Origin: Fictibacillus gelatini DSM 15865
GTDB lineage: Bacteria; Bacillota; Bacilli; Bacillales; Fictibacillaceae
DNA: 64,000 bases
Direction of reading: 5' to 3'
NCBI RefSeq assembly: GCF_000430745.1
Contig: NZ_AUMP01000016.1
Span: forward strand, 1 to 64,000
The notes under the pieces are model-generated. The model saw only the letters and a program-made list of their open reading frames with translations, ran no database searches and was not told the DNA's origin. A program made the translations under genes and the position numbers. The first letter of the stretch is position 1; each line of letters opens with the position of its first letter. Below are positions 42,421 to 52,438 of the stretch, piece by piece.

Positions 42421-42984
42421 TTATAGCCAAATTGTCTTTTCTTCGAAAGGCGTTCGGCGGGTCGCTTTCACTTCTTCTCCTTCTTTCGGATATCCTAGAA
42501 AAACGGTTCCTACCACTTTCTTGTCTTCTGGCGAACCGATAAAACGGTGGAGCCTCTCGTCGTGGACGAGCCCGACGCCTCTTGTTCGCCAGACAAACCC
42601 GAGTCCAAGATCGCAGGAAGCGAGCCACATCGAATGGATCGCACAACAAGTCGCATATTCATTATCGATAGAGCTTGCTTCATCTCCCGGAATGATGTCT
42701 GAAGTAACAACAATGATGACTGGAGTGTTTTTGACGACAGCTAACGAGCTTTCGACTAAATGCGGTTTCGTCGGAAAACGCTCATTTAAATAGCCGGCCG
42801 CAATCGCCTCATACTTCTTTTTCGCTTCTCCTCTTATGACGAAAAAGGTCCACGGCTCCCGCAGTCGGTCATTAGGCGCCCATGTCGCCGCTTCAAGCAG
42901 TTGCTTGATTTTTTCTTCTTCCACTTCTTTATTTTCATAGTTTCGAATCGCGCGTCTATTTTTTAATGCTTCTAATAGCGACAT
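42421..42984 (-). CDS. Nitroreductase-family flavoprotein (CbiY/BluB-like position)
   Basis: This 187-residue FMN nitroreductase-fold protein starts SLLEALKNRRAIRNYENKEV with the FMN-phosphate RRAIRNY motif. ATWAPNDRLREPW (about 34-46) and the C-terminal GTVFLGYPKEGEEVKATRR are also visible. It begins 1 nt after the cobA stop, as the last gene of the cobalamin operon. In B. megaterium this position is held by cbiY, a nitroreductase homologue distantly like BluB, which makes dimethylbenzimidazole. The sequence does not prove BluB activity, so a general NAD(P)H oxidoreductase remains possible. Confidence 0.85.
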   Translation of the reverse strand: MSLLEALKNRRAIRNYENKEVEEEKIKQLLEAATWAPNDRLREPWTFFVIRGEAKKKYEAIAAGYLNERFPTKPHLVESSLAVVKNTPVIIVVTSDIIPGDEASSIDNEYATCCAIHSMWLASCDLGLGFVWRTRGVGLVHDERLHRFIGSPEDKKVVGTVFLGYPKEGEEVKATRRTPFEEKTIWL

Positions 42985-42985
42985 T

Positions 42986-43768
42986 TTATCCCTCCGATCC
43001 CACTTTATCCGGTTCTATTTTTTTCTCAAACCATTTGATTTTTTCTCTTAATTGGACGACATCTCCCACTAATAAAATGGCTGGATGATTAATTTTCTCC
43101 CTCTCTGCCAGTTGGCAAATTGAATCTAACATGCCTGTTACGGTTCTCTGTTTATCCGTCGTTCCCCATTCGATGATAGCCACTTGCGTTTTTGGATCTC
43201 TTCCATGTTTCATAAGACTACCAGTAATGTAGCTTAAGTTGCCGACACCCATGTAAAATGCAACCGTATCGATTCCAGTTGCAAGCGCCTTCCAATTCAA
43301 GCTGTCCTGTCCTTTTGCTTTTCGGCCATGGCCTGTGACTATCGCAAATGATGAGGCATGCTCCCGGTGAGTGACCGGAATTCCGGCATATGCGGGTGCA
43401 GCAATGCCCGCTGTTACCCCCGGTACAATTTCAAATTCGATACCGTGTTCGGCAAGCACTTCCGCCTCTTCCCCCACCCGTCCAAAAACGCACGGGTCTC
43501 CTCCTTTTAAGCGGGTAACGATTTTTCCTTCAAGTGCTTTCTCAACAAGCAAATGATTTATTTGCTCCTGGATGAGGGCATGCTTGCCTGGAAGTTTCCC
43601 GCAGTAGACGAGTTCCGCATCCTTTTTCGCATGATTAAGCAGCTCTTTATTGACAAGCCGATCGTAAGCGATACAGTCTGCCTTCTGGATACATTCTAAC
43701 CCATAGACGGTTATGAGCTTCGGATCGCCAGGACCTGCACCGACTAAATATACTTTCCCTTTATTCAT
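42986..43768 (-). CDS. cobA: Uroporphyrinogen-III C-methyltransferase (SUMT)
   Basis: This 260-residue SAM-dependent enzyme adds methyl groups to C2 and C7 of uroporphyrinogen III, giving precorrin-2. It has the family N-terminus YLVGAGPGDPKLIT, RLKGGDPCVFGRVGEE (about 82-97), the VPGVTAG loop and PVTHREHASS. Its length fits a stand-alone SUMT without a fused synthase or CysG domain. Its ATG overlaps the sirC stop (ATGA). It supplies the cobalamin operon; siroheme would share the product. Confidence 0.95.
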   Translation of the reverse strand: MNKGKVYLVGAGPGDPKLITVYGLECIQKADCIAYDRLVNKELLNHAKKDAELVYCGKLPGKHALIQEQINHLLVEKALEGKIVTRLKGGDPCVFGRVGEEAEVLAEHGIEFEIVPGVTAGIAAPAYAGIPVTHREHASSFAIVTGHGRKAKGQDSLNWKALATGIDTVAFYMGVGNLSYITGSLMKHGRDPKTQVAIIEWGTTDKQRTVTGMLDSICQLAEREKINHPAILLVGDVVQLREKIKWFEKKIEPDKVGSEG

Positions 43769-44403
43769 CCCGCTCGCCCTTTCTCTATTAACTTAGTAAA
43801 TTGTTCTTCTCTCTCCTCGTATAGTCCTTGACGTGTCATTTCTAAAAAACGTGGATGCAATAATTCTTTTAATAGTTTCTTTCTTACATGTTGATCCTTA
43901 ATCTCTCGTTTAACATGCTTTCGGCATTCGTCTAAAAATTCCATATACTCTTCATAACTTTCATCAAAAATGCAGGAAAGGGTCTCGATCATTTGCTTTG
44001 CCAAACCCGGGCTTGCCCCGGATGTCGATACGGAAATGCTCAATTTTCCGCGTCTTAACGTCGAAGGCACGATAAAATTGCTTAAATCCGGGCGGTCGAC
44101 AAGATTGATTAATTGATGATTTTGCGCCGATTCATAAACTCTCAGATTGACACCCGCATTGTTTGTCGCTGCGATAATGAGAAAAGCTTCGCGGCAGTCT
44201 TTTTGATCAAACCGTTTATTTTCCCAGCTTAATTTCCCGCTGGAAACCCACTCTTTTACTTGTTCTGTAATTGATGGACTGATGACGGTAATTTCCGCGC
44301 CAGAGTGAAGCAATCCTTTTATTTTTCTTTCAGCGATCACACCGCCTCCGACGATAACAACTTTTTTTCCTTTTAAATCCAACATTGCTGGATAATATGT
44401 CAT
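43765..44403 (-). CDS. sirC: Precorrin-2 dehydrogenase / sirohydrochlorin-forming protein
   Basis: This 212-residue NAD-dependent enzyme oxidises precorrin-2 to sirohydrochlorin, as needed by the anaerobic cobalamin pathway, in which cobalt is inserted into sirohydrochlorin. A Rossmann fold begins KKVVIVGGGVIAERKI (about 13-28). IIAATNNAGVN and SVSTSGASPGLAKQ are the other CysG-B hallmarks. The C-terminal helical part is short, as in SirC/YlnF/Met8p-like proteins; ferrochelatase activity cannot be judged. It couples to cobA by ATGA overlap. Confidence 0.93.
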   Translation of the reverse strand: MTYYPAMLDLKGKKVVIVGGGVIAERKIKGLLHSGAEITVISPSITEQVKEWVSSGKLSWENKRFDQKDCREAFLIIAATNNAGVNLRVYESAQNHQLINLVDRPDLSNFIVPSTLRRGKLSISVSTSGASPGLAKQMIETLSCIFDESYEEYMEFLDECRKHVKREIKDQHVRKKLLKELLHPRFLEMTRQGLYEEREEQFTKLIEKGRAG

Positions 44404-44420
44404 ATGTTGAACATCCCCTG

Positions 44421-45455
44421 TTAATTGGTAGAAATGCCGGCTGATGAAAATGTAGCCATTTTTAACATATTAACAGCAAAAAGCAAAATTGGAAAGGCGA
44501 CAGCAGCGCCAGTTCCTTCACCGAGACGCATTTCTAAATGCAAAAGCGGCTTCTTCCCTAATCGTTCGATTGCGATCTGGTGGCCCGGTTCCACCGACTC
44601 GTGCCCGATAATCATATAGTCTTTCGCTTCTGTAGCCATTTCGACTGCGAGTAAAGCAGCAACCGTGCAAATAAATCCATCGACTAAAATCGGAATTTTG
44701 TTTTCGGCTGCAGCTAACATCGCTCCGGCCATACCACAAATTTCAAGCCCGCCCACTTTACTGAGAATGTCAAGCGGGTCTTTCGAATCCGGTTTTCTAG
44801 CTTGTAATGCTCGCTTGATTACGTCCTGTTTATGTGCGAGTTTCCCGTCTTCAATTCCAGTACCACTCCCAACAAGAAGCGCGATATCTGTGCCTGTCAG
44901 AGACGCTAATATCGCGGAACTTGCTGTTGTATTGCCAATCCCCATTTCGCCGGGGATAAGGCATTTGACCCCTTCGCGAATCATCATTTCCGCTTCAGTA
45001 AACCCGACATCAATCGCGCGAATGGCCTCCTCTCTAGCCATTGCATCTTCCGTGCAAAAGTTCGCAGTGCCGTATTTGATTTTCCGCTCGACAACGGCTT
45101 TGAAGTTCACGTCATTGGCCACGCCAATGTCAACAATTTTTAACCGTGCGCCGATTTGCCTTGAGAAGACGTTAATCGCCGCCCCGCCATTCGCAAAATT
45201 TCCGACCATTTGTGCAGTTACTTCCTGAGGAAATGCGGATACTCCTTCTTCTACTATGCCATGGTCAGCGGCAAATACGATAACCCCGGGAGGCGTGACT
45301 ACCGGATGCGATTGCGATGTGATTTCAGCAAGCTGAATTGCCAGCTCCTCAAGCCGCCCGAGACTTCCAGGTGGCTTTGTCAATGTATCGATATAGGAAC
45401 GAACCTCTTTCCCTTTTTCTTTATCTACCGGTTGTATGAAACAATCAATGGACAT
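44421..45455 (-). CDS. cobT: Nicotinate-nucleotide-dimethylbenzimidazole phosphoribosyltransferase
   Basis: This 344-residue enzyme makes alpha-ribazole phosphate from nicotinate mononucleotide and a lower-ligand base. Seen are KPPGSLGRLEELA (about 27-39), FAADHGI, a GEMGIGNTTAS loop (about 168-178) and the catalytic Glu in MRLGEGTGA near the C-terminus. The start MSIDCFIQ uses AAGGAG at 10 nt and overlaps the cbiA end by 11 nt. It is the only nucleotide-loop gene in the window. Its presence beside a nitroreductase hints that lower-ligand activation is co-regulated with corrin synthesis. Confidence 0.95.
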   Translation of the reverse strand: MSIDCFIQPVDKEKGKEVRSYIDTLTKPPGSLGRLEELAIQLAEITSQSHPVVTPPGVIVFAADHGIVEEGVSAFPQEVTAQMVGNFANGGAAINVFSRQIGARLKIVDIGVANDVNFKAVVERKIKYGTANFCTEDAMAREEAIRAIDVGFTEAEMMIREGVKCLIPGEMGIGNTTASSAILASLTGTDIALLVGSGTGIEDGKLAHKQDVIKRALQARKPDSKDPLDILSKVGGLEICGMAGAMLAAAENKIPILVDGFICTVAALLAVEMATEAKDYMIIGHESVEPGHQIAIERLGKKPLLHLEMRLGEGTGAAVAFPILLFAVNMLKMATFSSAGISTN

Positions 45456-46842
45456 CAAAGGCTTGCTCCTTCCGATCATTTTTCCACTTTGTGGAGGCGC
45501 GAATCCACCGCTTTACCATTTGCGGACAAGAAGCAAAATGAAAATGGGTATAACCTGCGATCAGATTGCCGTTCATATATCCTTCTTTCTTGATCCCGCG
45601 CATCCCTTTCGTTTCATAGGCGGGACTGAATTTTTCGTCGCTATGGAACGTCGAATAATGAAACTCGTGCCCTTTCGCTTTTTGGCCGTTCTCCAATAAA
45701 AAATTTCCTTCCGTACCCGTGATCTCCCGGTATCCGAGCGCTGCTAATTTAGTTTGCATGTTTATCGTCCCGGGAATGAGGCCCACCATTGGAAAGATGG
45801 ATCCATCCGTTGTCTCAATCGATTGGTTCAAGTACATAAAACCGCCACATTCGGCTAACGTCGGCATTCCGCTTTCTACTGCCCCTCTGATCGATTCCTT
45901 CACACGTTCATTTTTCGACAGCCTCTGGGCGAACTCTTCCGGAAAGCCTCCGCCGATGTACAATCCGTGAACATTCGGAGGAACGGGCTCGCCGTTTAAC
46001 GGAGAAAAATATACACATTCAGCTCCAAAACTTTCCAACAACTCAAGGTTTTCTTCATAATAAAAATTGAAAGCGGCATCTTTCGCAACAGCAATGCGGA
46101 CATCTTTATTTCCACGAGGCTGGAATAAAGAAGGGCCTTCTGATTCAATTGACGTCGTTTTGGCTGCCTCAAACAGCCCGTCGACATCGACCGTTTCCAA
46201 AACGCATGTTGCCAGTCGTTCAAAAAACGGATCAAGCTCTCCGCGCTCTATCGAAGGGACCAGTCCTAAATGCCGCTCCGGAATTTCGATGCCGGATTCC
46301 CTCTTTAAGTAACCGAAAACGGGGATCTGGCATTCCTTTTCAATCGCCGTTTTTACAATCCGATAATGCCCAACGCTTCCGACGTTATTCGCGATCACCC
46401 CGATGATTCTCGGACCATCTGCAAAACTTTGAAAACCTTTAACGATCGCCGCTGCGCTTCTTGCCATGCTCGCACAATTGATGACAAGAACGACGGGGCT
46501 GTCGGTCAAGACGCTAATCTCGGCCGTCGTACCTTCGTTTGTCTCGGGGTTTTTTCCATCGAAAAAGCCCATGACCCCTTCAATGATGGAAATGTCAGCA
46601 TCCTTAGAACCTCTATTTAATATTTCTTTCACAACATTTTTTTCAAGCATCCAGCTGTCTAAATTGCGGGACGTTCTTTTCGTCACAGCCGTATGGTATG
46701 TTGGATCGATATAATCCGGCCCGCATTTAAATCCCTGAACGACATATCCTTTTTTTCTGAATGCTGCCATCAGTCCGATCGTAAGCGTCGTCTTGCCGAC
46801 CCCGCTTCCCGTTCCTGCGATGACCAATCTTCTATCTGTCAT
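45445..46842 (-). CDS. cbiA: Cobyrinate a,c-diamide synthase CbiA
   Basis: This 465-residue glutamine-dependent amidotransferase amidates the a and c carboxylates of cobyrinate using ATP. The N-terminal P-loop is VIAGTGSGVGKTTLT. KCGPDYIDPTYH and SIIEGVMGFFDGK are CbiA hallmarks. A class I glutaminase domain follows, with GGGFPEEFA, the nucleophile Cys in LAECGGFMYL and HEFHYS. The start MTDRRLVIAG was chosen because AAAGGCGGGAAAGTA precedes it; the ATG at 46863 lies before that SD. Confidence 0.95.
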   Translation of the reverse strand: MTDRRLVIAGTGSGVGKTTLTIGLMAAFRKKGYVVQGFKCGPDYIDPTYHTAVTKRTSRNLDSWMLEKNVVKEILNRGSKDADISIIEGVMGFFDGKNPETNEGTTAEISVLTDSPVVLVINCASMARSAAAIVKGFQSFADGPRIIGVIANNVGSVGHYRIVKTAIEKECQIPVFGYLKRESGIEIPERHLGLVPSIERGELDPFFERLATCVLETVDVDGLFEAAKTTSIESEGPSLFQPRGNKDVRIAVAKDAAFNFYYEENLELLESFGAECVYFSPLNGEPVPPNVHGLYIGGGFPEEFAQRLSKNERVKESIRGAVESGMPTLAECGGFMYLNQSIETTDGSIFPMVGLIPGTINMQTKLAALGYREITGTEGNFLLENGQKAKGHEFHYSTFHSDEKFSPAYETKGMRGIKKEGYMNGNLIAGYTHFHFASCPQMVKRWIRASTKWKNDRKEQAFDVH

Positions 46843-46859
46843 TACTTTCCCGCCTTTTA

Positions 46860-47984
46860 TCATTCAAATGAAATAATGCCTACAGAAATCGTCACATTTC
46901 CCGACTTTTTCTTCACGAGAGCGAGCTGTTCGGCGCCAGTGTATAACCGAACAGCAGGTTCGCTCACGCCATAAGCGCCCGTATATTTATAAACGGTATC
47001 GGATGGCGCTTCAATTTTCGCCCCATTCAATTGGTCCGGGGAATAATAAACGAACTCCCAGCCATGTTTCCCGACGATTTCGAGCAATCCTTCTTCATCT
47101 TTCTTTAAATCAATCGTGCATATCGCTTTAACGCTCTTAATGGAAAATTGCAATTCAAAAAGCGTTTCTTCAATAACTTGTTCAATTTCAGCGGCGGACG
47201 TACCGCGGTTGCAGCCGATCCCAAGTCCGATTACTTTCGGGCGATAAAGAACGCCATTATGTAAAATTGATTTTTCTTCCTCCGTCAACAAACGGTGTGT
47301 CACGACCAGGGCTGCCTCCGGGTCATATGGGAGCGCCTCTTGTATTGATGAAAAAACACGGATGTTTTTGGGTAGCGGCGTGTCTATATGCCACCAATCC
47401 GTTTCGCCCGATTCCTGGATGACTGCGACCCTTTCTTCATTGACGACGGATGCGCTAACCGGCGTTAATTTTTCAGCGGACTCCCATTGCCAGCCGAACC
47501 GGGAACCGAATAAATCGACAGGGATCGTCTTTTGCACATCTGATGCGGTTGTAATAATTGGCCTCGCATTAATCGCCGCAGCAACTTCGCGTGTCAGTTC
47601 ATTTGCTCCCCCTAAGTGTCCTGAGAGTACGCTGATCACATGCTCTCCTTTATCATCGATGACAACGACAGCGGGATCTGTTTTTTTATCTTTTAATAAA
47701 GGCGCAATCATCCGGACGACGGCACCTAATGAAATAATGACGATGATTCCTTTATATGATTGAAAAAGAGCTGGAAAAAGAAGACGGACGCTGCCGGTAA
47801 ACATCTGGATGTTCCGCTCCTTTTCATCCCCTTTTTCAAACTTGGCCATATAATACAGATCGGAGTTGGAAAATGTTGCAGCGAGTTTTCTTGCTAGGGT
47901 CACTCCGTGTTTTGTAATCGCAACGATAGCATAACTGTTCGTCTTTTGTATGTTGGCTAACCTGTCTTCACATAATTCAATCAT
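46860..47984 (-). CDS. cbiG: Cobalt-precorrin-5A hydrolase CbiG
   Basis: This 374-residue enzyme opens the delta-lactone ring of cobalt-precorrin-5A and releases the C20 carbon with its methyl group as acetaldehyde. The N-terminal domain has ISLGAVVRMIAPLLKDKKTD (about 86-105) and SVLSGHLGGANELT, and the C-terminal domain has GLGIGCNRGTSAAEI, both diagnostic of CbiG. Its ATG overlaps the cbiF stop (ATGA). CbiG marks the route as the anaerobic one; the aerobic equivalent CobG is absent. Confidence 0.95.
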   Translation of the reverse strand: MIELCEDRLANIQKTNSYAIVAITKHGVTLARKLAATFSNSDLYYMAKFEKGDEKERNIQMFTGSVRLLFPALFQSYKGIIVIISLGAVVRMIAPLLKDKKTDPAVVVIDDKGEHVISVLSGHLGGANELTREVAAAINARPIITTASDVQKTIPVDLFGSRFGWQWESAEKLTPVSASVVNEERVAVIQESGETDWWHIDTPLPKNIRVFSSIQEALPYDPEAALVVTHRLLTEEEKSILHNGVLYRPKVIGLGIGCNRGTSAAEIEQVIEETLFELQFSIKSVKAICTIDLKKDEEGLLEIVGKHGWEFVYYSPDQLNGAKIEAPSDTVYKYTGAYGVSEPAVRLYTGAEQLALVKKKSGNVTISVGIISFE

Positions 47985-48760
47985 GAAGTTGTCACACCTT
48001 TTCGATACCCGTGGGTAAATGAAGCATCGTATAGTTTCGAGCGAAATTCTTCATTTTCATGGATGTTTGGATCAAGCGCCCAACCTGCCAGAATCATCGC
48101 GTGTTTGCGGATTCCATTCTTTCTCATGTCTTCATCTAAATGTTCCAAGGTCGTCCTGACAACCAATTGATCGGGCCATGTCGCCCTCTGGACGACGGCA
48201 ACCGGGGTCTCCTTTTTCCAACCGGCATCGATAAGCTCTTTCACAATCTTTTTCGTCAGGGTCGCACTTAAGAAAAGGGCGATCGTGCAATGGTGTTTCG
48301 CCAGATCCTTCAGCTTTTCCAGCTCCGGCACGGGCGTCCGCCCTTCTGCTCTTGTCAAAATTACCGTCTGGGTCAATTCCGGGATGGTCAACTCTGCTCC
48401 AATTGTGGCCGCAGAAGCAAATACAGAACTAACACCCGGTATGATTTCAACCTCAATACCTTCCTTTTTCAAAAGCGAGATCTGTTCCATAATGGCGCCA
48501 TATACGGACGGATCGCCTGTATGTACACGGGCAACGCATTTTCCTTGTTTCACCCGTTCGGCCATAATCTCTACCATTTCCTTTAAATGCATTCCCGCCG
48601 TCTTCAAAATTTCAGCCCCCGGCTTTGCCCTTTCTATTAAAGTATCATTGACTAAAGAGTCAGTATAAAGAATCACATCCGCCTCCTGCAAAATCTTCAA
48701 TCCTTTTACCGTAATTAAATCCGGGTCACCGGGTCCTGCACCAATCAAGTAAACTCTCAC
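47981..48760 (-). CDS. cbiF: Cobalt-precorrin-4 C11-methyltransferase CbiF
   Basis: This 259-residue SAM-dependent methyltransferase methylates C11. The N-terminus is YLIGAGPGDPDLITVKG. VHTGDPSVYGAIMEQ (about 80-94), IPGVSSVFASAATI and the TRAEGRTPVP segment are typical of CbiF/CobM. It shares one base with the neighbouring cbiL stop and overlaps cbiG by 4 nt. Its fold is the same as for cbiL, cbiE, cbiH and cobA; the TRAEGRTP motif separates it from them. Confidence 0.95.
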   Translation of the reverse strand: MRVYLIGAGPGDPDLITVKGLKILQEADVILYTDSLVNDTLIERAKPGAEILKTAGMHLKEMVEIMAERVKQGKCVARVHTGDPSVYGAIMEQISLLKKEGIEVEIIPGVSSVFASAATIGAELTIPELTQTVILTRAEGRTPVPELEKLKDLAKHHCTIALFLSATLTKKIVKELIDAGWKKETPVAVVQRATWPDQLVVRTTLEHLDEDMRKNGIRKHAMILAGWALDPNIHENEEFRSKLYDASFTHGYRKGVTTS

Positions 48761-49467
48761 TATTTTCTCACCACCATTAGCGTTAAATATTCAAGCTCCG
48801 TGCCTTCCAATTCTTCCACGTTCCAAATGACTTCTTCTTCCGACGTCACTTTTGTAACGACTTGAGCCTTGTCTATAAGATCTAAATCTTTCAATACCCG
48901 GAGCATCAAGTCGATCACTTTCGCCACTTTTAAAAAGATGACGCAATCATTTTCTTCAATCACGTTTTTCATGGTTTCATAGTCATCTCTTGCAGGAACG
49001 ATGGCGACTTTTTCATCCCCGTCTGCAAGAGGGAGCGAAAGGCGTGATGCCGCTCCATTAATGGACGAGATGCCCGGGACCGTCTTTATATTGACTTCAG
49101 GGTGGCGCTTTTTCATCAGCTTCATCATATGGATGAACGTGCTGTAAAGAAGCGGATCGCCTTCCGTCACAAACGCGACATCCTTCCCCTCTTGCAATTT
49201 GTCCCAGACGAGTTGTACCGTCTTTGTCCATTCCCTCTCCAGGGTTGTTTCATCTTTTGTCATCGGAAACACTAATCCGAGCATTTCTTTCTCACCGGGC
49301 TTGATATACACATCAACGATTCGATGGGCATAGCTTTTGCTTCCTTTTCTTTTTTTCGGATAAGCGATGACCGGTGAATCCTTGATCACCCGAAATGCTT
49401 TGACAGTAATAAGCTCAGGATCGCCCGGCCCAACCCCTAATCCGTATAACGTGCCATATGCTGTCAT
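48760..49467 (-). CDS. cbiL: Cobalt-factor II C20-methyltransferase CbiL
   Basis: This 235-residue SAM-dependent methyltransferase methylates C20 of cobalt-factor II. Typical CbiL/CobI features are [16 protein letters not shown], the basic insert [13 protein letters not shown] (about 36-48), [15 protein letters not shown] and a [11 protein letters not shown] loop. Its start overlaps the cbiET stop by 4 nt. It acts directly after CbiX-mediated cobalt insertion. Confidence 0.95.
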   Translation of the reverse strand: MTAYGTLYGLGVGPGDPELITVKAFRVIKDSPVIAYPKKRKGSKSYAHRIVDVYIKPGEKEMLGLVFPMTKDETTLEREWTKTVQLVWDKLQEGKDVAFVTEGDPLLYSTFIHMMKLMKKRHPEVNIKTVPGISSINGAASRLSLPLADGDEKVAIVPARDDYETMKNVIEENDCVIFLKVAKVIDLMLRVLKDLDLIDKAQVVTKVTSEEEVIWNVEELEGTELEYLTLMVVRK

Positions 49468-50678
49468 TCTTCTTCCCCTTCCTTTCTGTAGGCCGTAATA
49501 ATGTAAACCGGGTTTAACGGAACAAAACGCGTCATTTGCAAAATCGGCTTGCTTCTCGAAACTTGAACGAGGCTAATTTCCGTCTCATATCCCGCCTCAT
49601 GAAACGTTTCTTTGGCGATGTAAAGATTCTCGATCGTCGCTGCGTTTAAAACGATCCGTCCCCCTTTTTTCAGGCGCGAACAGCACGTATGAATCAACTC
49701 TTTTATTTCCCCGCCTGTTCCGCCGATAAATACCGCATCGGGATCGGGGAATTGCTCCAATCCTTCTGGCGCCTTTTGGTTGATGACCGTAAAGTCTGTC
49801 CGGAATTTCCTCTGGTTTTTCAGGCAGTTTTCAATGTCGGCTTCATTTTTTTCAATCGCATATACTTCCCCATCCGTTGCGATTTTTGCCGCTTCAATGG
49901 CAACGGAGCCCGTGCACGTGCCAATATCCCAAACGACGCTGTCTTTTTTCAAGCGTAAGGCCGAAATGCTCAAAATACGAATTTCCTTTTTCGTGATCAA
50001 TCCTTTGTCCGGCTTGCGCTGAAAAAACTCTTCGTCATCAATGCCCAACGGCCATACAGGCCCCGGGGATCTTTTCTTTAAAATGACAACATTCAATGGC
50101 GAAAATTCACGGTCCGTTAATTCAGAAAGTTCAAACCAGCCGCATTTTTCATCTTCGCCTTCCAAATTTTCCGCAACGAATGCCTTATATTCAGTGACCC
50201 CGAATGAAAGCAAGTAGCTTGCGATTTTCCCCGGCGTATTTTCTTTATCCGTTAAAATAGCGATTTTCGGCTTGCCGTCGATCCGCTGGACGAGGCCATT
50301 CAAGCTCCTCCCGTGAACGCTGGTGAAATAGGCATCTTGCCAGCTTTCGCCCATTTTTGCAAAGGCAAGCTGGACAGAGCTTAAATAAGGGTAGACTTCG
50401 ACTTTCACTTTCTTTGATAAGTAGCTGCCTATTCCGTAAAAGAGCGGGTCGCCTGAAGCCAATACAACCGCATCTCTTGATTCATGTTGAAGTCGTTCGA
50501 CAATGCTTTTCAGTCCCCCTCTAATTGCGACTTTTTCACCATTGTAAGCTGGAAAATAAGATAATTGCCGCTCTCCTCCAAGCAATACTTCGCTTTCCTC
50601 AATCCATCTTATAAGCGTTTGAGGAAGACTTTCTTTGCCGTTATTTCCGATGCCGATAATTTTAACCGTTTGCGTCAA
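49464..50678 (-). CDS. cbiET: Cobalt-precorrin-6B/7 methyltransferase-decarboxylase, fused CbiE-CbiT
   Basis: This 404-residue bifunctional enzyme corresponds to CobL. Residues 1 to about 205 are CbiE (C5 methylation), with [12 protein letters not shown] and [13 protein letters not shown]. The rest is CbiT (C15 methylation and decarboxylation of the C12 acetate), with the class I SAM site [19 protein letters not shown] and [11 protein letters not shown]. Fusion of E and T occurs in Bacillus operons. The ATG overlaps the cbiD 3' end by 17 nt. Confidence 0.95.
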   Translation of the reverse strand: MTQTVKIIGIGNNGKESLPQTLIRWIEESEVLLGGERQLSYFPAYNGEKVAIRGGLKSIVERLQHESRDAVVLASGDPLFYGIGSYLSKKVKVEVYPYLSSVQLAFAKMGESWQDAYFTSVHGRSLNGLVQRIDGKPKIAILTDKENTPGKIASYLLSFGVTEYKAFVAENLEGEDEKCGWFELSELTDREFSPLNVVILKKRSPGPVWPLGIDDEEFFQRKPDKGLITKKEIRILSISALRLKKDSVVWDIGTCTGSVAIEAAKIATDGEVYAIEKNEADIENCLKNQRKFRTDFTVINQKAPEGLEQFPDPDAVFIGGTGGEIKELIHTCCSRLKKGGRIVLNAATIENLYIAKETFHEAGYETEISLVQVSRSKPILQMTRFVPLNPVYIITAYRKEGEEE

Positions 50679-51774
50679 TTCGAACAGCCCTCCCTAATAA
50701 TTGTCCTTTCATCGTGTAAATGGCCGTTTCGATTTCCATGCCGCCATTCACCTCGTTTAAACCACTTATGCAGCAGGCCTCACATAGCTTTTCAAAAAAC
50801 GTCTGGCACCCCGCCTCAAGCATTAAGTCGCCTACCTGTGAAGCGGTGTTCGCCTCTTGAATTTCCGCAATAAGCTTCTCCTTTGCACCTGCCGCTTTCG
50901 CTGTTTCAGCAAGAAAACCAAAATCGACCGGGGCGCTTTTCGAATGGACCATCATGACCCCTTGCGCAATTTTAGAAAACTTGCCCATCATGCCGACAAG
51001 GGATACTTTCTTGATGTTTTGCCGCTTGCATTGTTTAAGAGAAAAGCCGACGAAATCGCCCATTTCAATAAAGGCTTCTTCCGGCAGATGGGTAAGGAGC
51101 TCCATCGCGAATTTTTCGCTCCTTCCCCCCGTTGTAAGGACGACATGATCGCATCCGCTAGCACGTGCGACGCTGATCGCCTGAACGATACTAGCTTTAT
51201 ATGCGGCTGTCGAAAACGGAACAACGATGCCCCGCGTCCCCAATATAGAAATGCCGCCAATGATTCCAAGCCTCGCATTTAACGTTTTCTTGGCGATTTC
51301 CTCTCCGTCCGGAACGGAAATGACGATTTTAATCCCTTTTTCCACGTCAAATTCATTAAGTACGTTCTCTGCAGTCGTGATAATCATTTTCCGCGGAACG
51401 GGATTGATGGCCGCCTCGCCGACAGCGACGGGTAAGCCTGGTTTTGTCACTCTTCCGACACCTTCGCCTCCATCAAGAATGATGCCCCGCTCGCCGCTCC
51501 ATGTCACGGTAGCAACAATTCGCGCCTGATGAGTGGCATCAGGGTCATCTCCGGCGTCTTTAATTGTTTCAGCGACGGACATGTCCCCATTCACTTCACA
51601 TTTTTCGATTTTAAAGGTCGCTTCCTTGCCAATCGGCAAACGAATGGTCGCTTCCTTCTGAGGTTCATGAGTGATCAAACCTATCAATGCGGCTTTTGCT
51701 ACAGCTGTTGCGCAAGCCCCCGTCGTATAGCCGTGCCGCATGTTAGATGGATCTTTTTCTTGCTTTTTATTCAT
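50662..51774 (-). CDS. cbiD: Cobalt-precorrin-5B C1-methyltransferase CbiD
   Basis: This 370-residue enzyme methylates C1 in the anaerobic pathway. Its hallmark N-terminal segment [20 protein letters not shown] (about 13-32) is present, as is the central [16 protein letters not shown] and [10 protein letters not shown]. It is unrelated in fold to the other cobalamin methyltransferases. It lies 2 nt after cbiC. With CbiG it fixes the operon as the early-cobalt type. Confidence 0.95.
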   Translation of the reverse strand: MNKKQEKDPSNMRHGYTTGACATAVAKAALIGLITHEPQKEATIRLPIGKEATFKIEKCEVNGDMSVAETIKDAGDDPDATHQARIVATVTWSGERGIILDGGEGVGRVTKPGLPVAVGEAAINPVPRKMIITTAENVLNEFDVEKGIKIVISVPDGEEIAKKTLNARLGIIGGISILGTRGIVVPFSTAAYKASIVQAISVARASGCDHVVLTTGGRSEKFAMELLTHLPEEAFIEMGDFVGFSLKQCKRQNIKKVSLVGMMGKFSKIAQGVMMVHSKSAPVDFGFLAETAKAAGAKEKLIAEIQEANTASQVGDLMLEAGCQTFFEKLCEACCISGLNEVNGGMEIETAIYTMKGQLLGRAVRIDANG

Positions 51775-51776
51775 CT

Positions 51777-52424
51777 TTACACCTGTTCTGCGATGAGAGA
51801 AAGTGCATTTAGTGCAGCAACTGTAATTGTACTTCCGCCTTTCCGACCGACGTTCGTGATAAACGGCACATCCAATTTAGCCAGCTCTTCTTTCGACTCG
51901 GCCGCAGAGACAAATCCGACCGGGAGACCGATGATGAGGTCTGGTTTCGCGATGCCTTCTTTAACTAACCGAATAAGCTCAAGTAAGGCCGTCGGCGCAT
52001 TTCCGATCGCATATATGCCGCCTTCATTTTCTTTTATCGCTTTTCTCATCGAGATGATCGCCCTTGTTGTATCCAATTGTTTTGCCTCTTCCATTACATC
52101 AGGATCGGATATGTACACATTGATCGATCCGCCATGTTTTTCAATCCGTTGTTTGGTGATTCCGACTTGCACCATTTGCACGTCACAAATGACATTTCTC
52201 CCTTTCTTAATGGCGCTTACTCCCGCTCGGATGCTATCGGGGTGAAACAAGATGCTTCTTCCAAGTTCAAAGTCGGCAGAAGCATGGATAATGCGCTGGA
52301 CCACCGGATACTGCTCCTCCGTAAAAGGATGGTCGCCAAGTTCTTCAGTGATCATTTCAAAGCTTTTCCCTTCAATTAATTGAGGCTGCACCGTAATCGG
52401 CTTAAATTCTGTTTTAAAATCCAT
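51777..52424 (-). CDS. cbiC: Cobalt-precorrin-8 methylmutase CbiC
   Basis: This 215-residue enzyme moves the methyl group from C11 to C12, forming cobyrinate. The conserved catalytic His is in RIIHASADFELG (about 44-55); CDVQMVQVGI and LPVGFVSAAESKEEL are also typical. There is no N-terminal extension. It is followed by cbiD after 2 nt, in the same order as in B. megaterium. Confidence 0.95.
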   Translation of the reverse strand: MDFKTEFKPITVQPQLIEGKSFEMITEELGDHPFTEEQYPVVQRIIHASADFELGRSILFHPDSIRAGVSAIKKGRNVICDVQMVQVGITKQRIEKHGGSINVYISDPDVMEEAKQLDTTRAIISMRKAIKENEGGIYAIGNAPTALLELIRLVKEGIAKPDLIIGLPVGFVSAAESKEELAKLDVPFITNVGRKGGSTITVAALNALSLIAEQV

Positions 52425-52438
52425 CGTTATTTCGCTCC

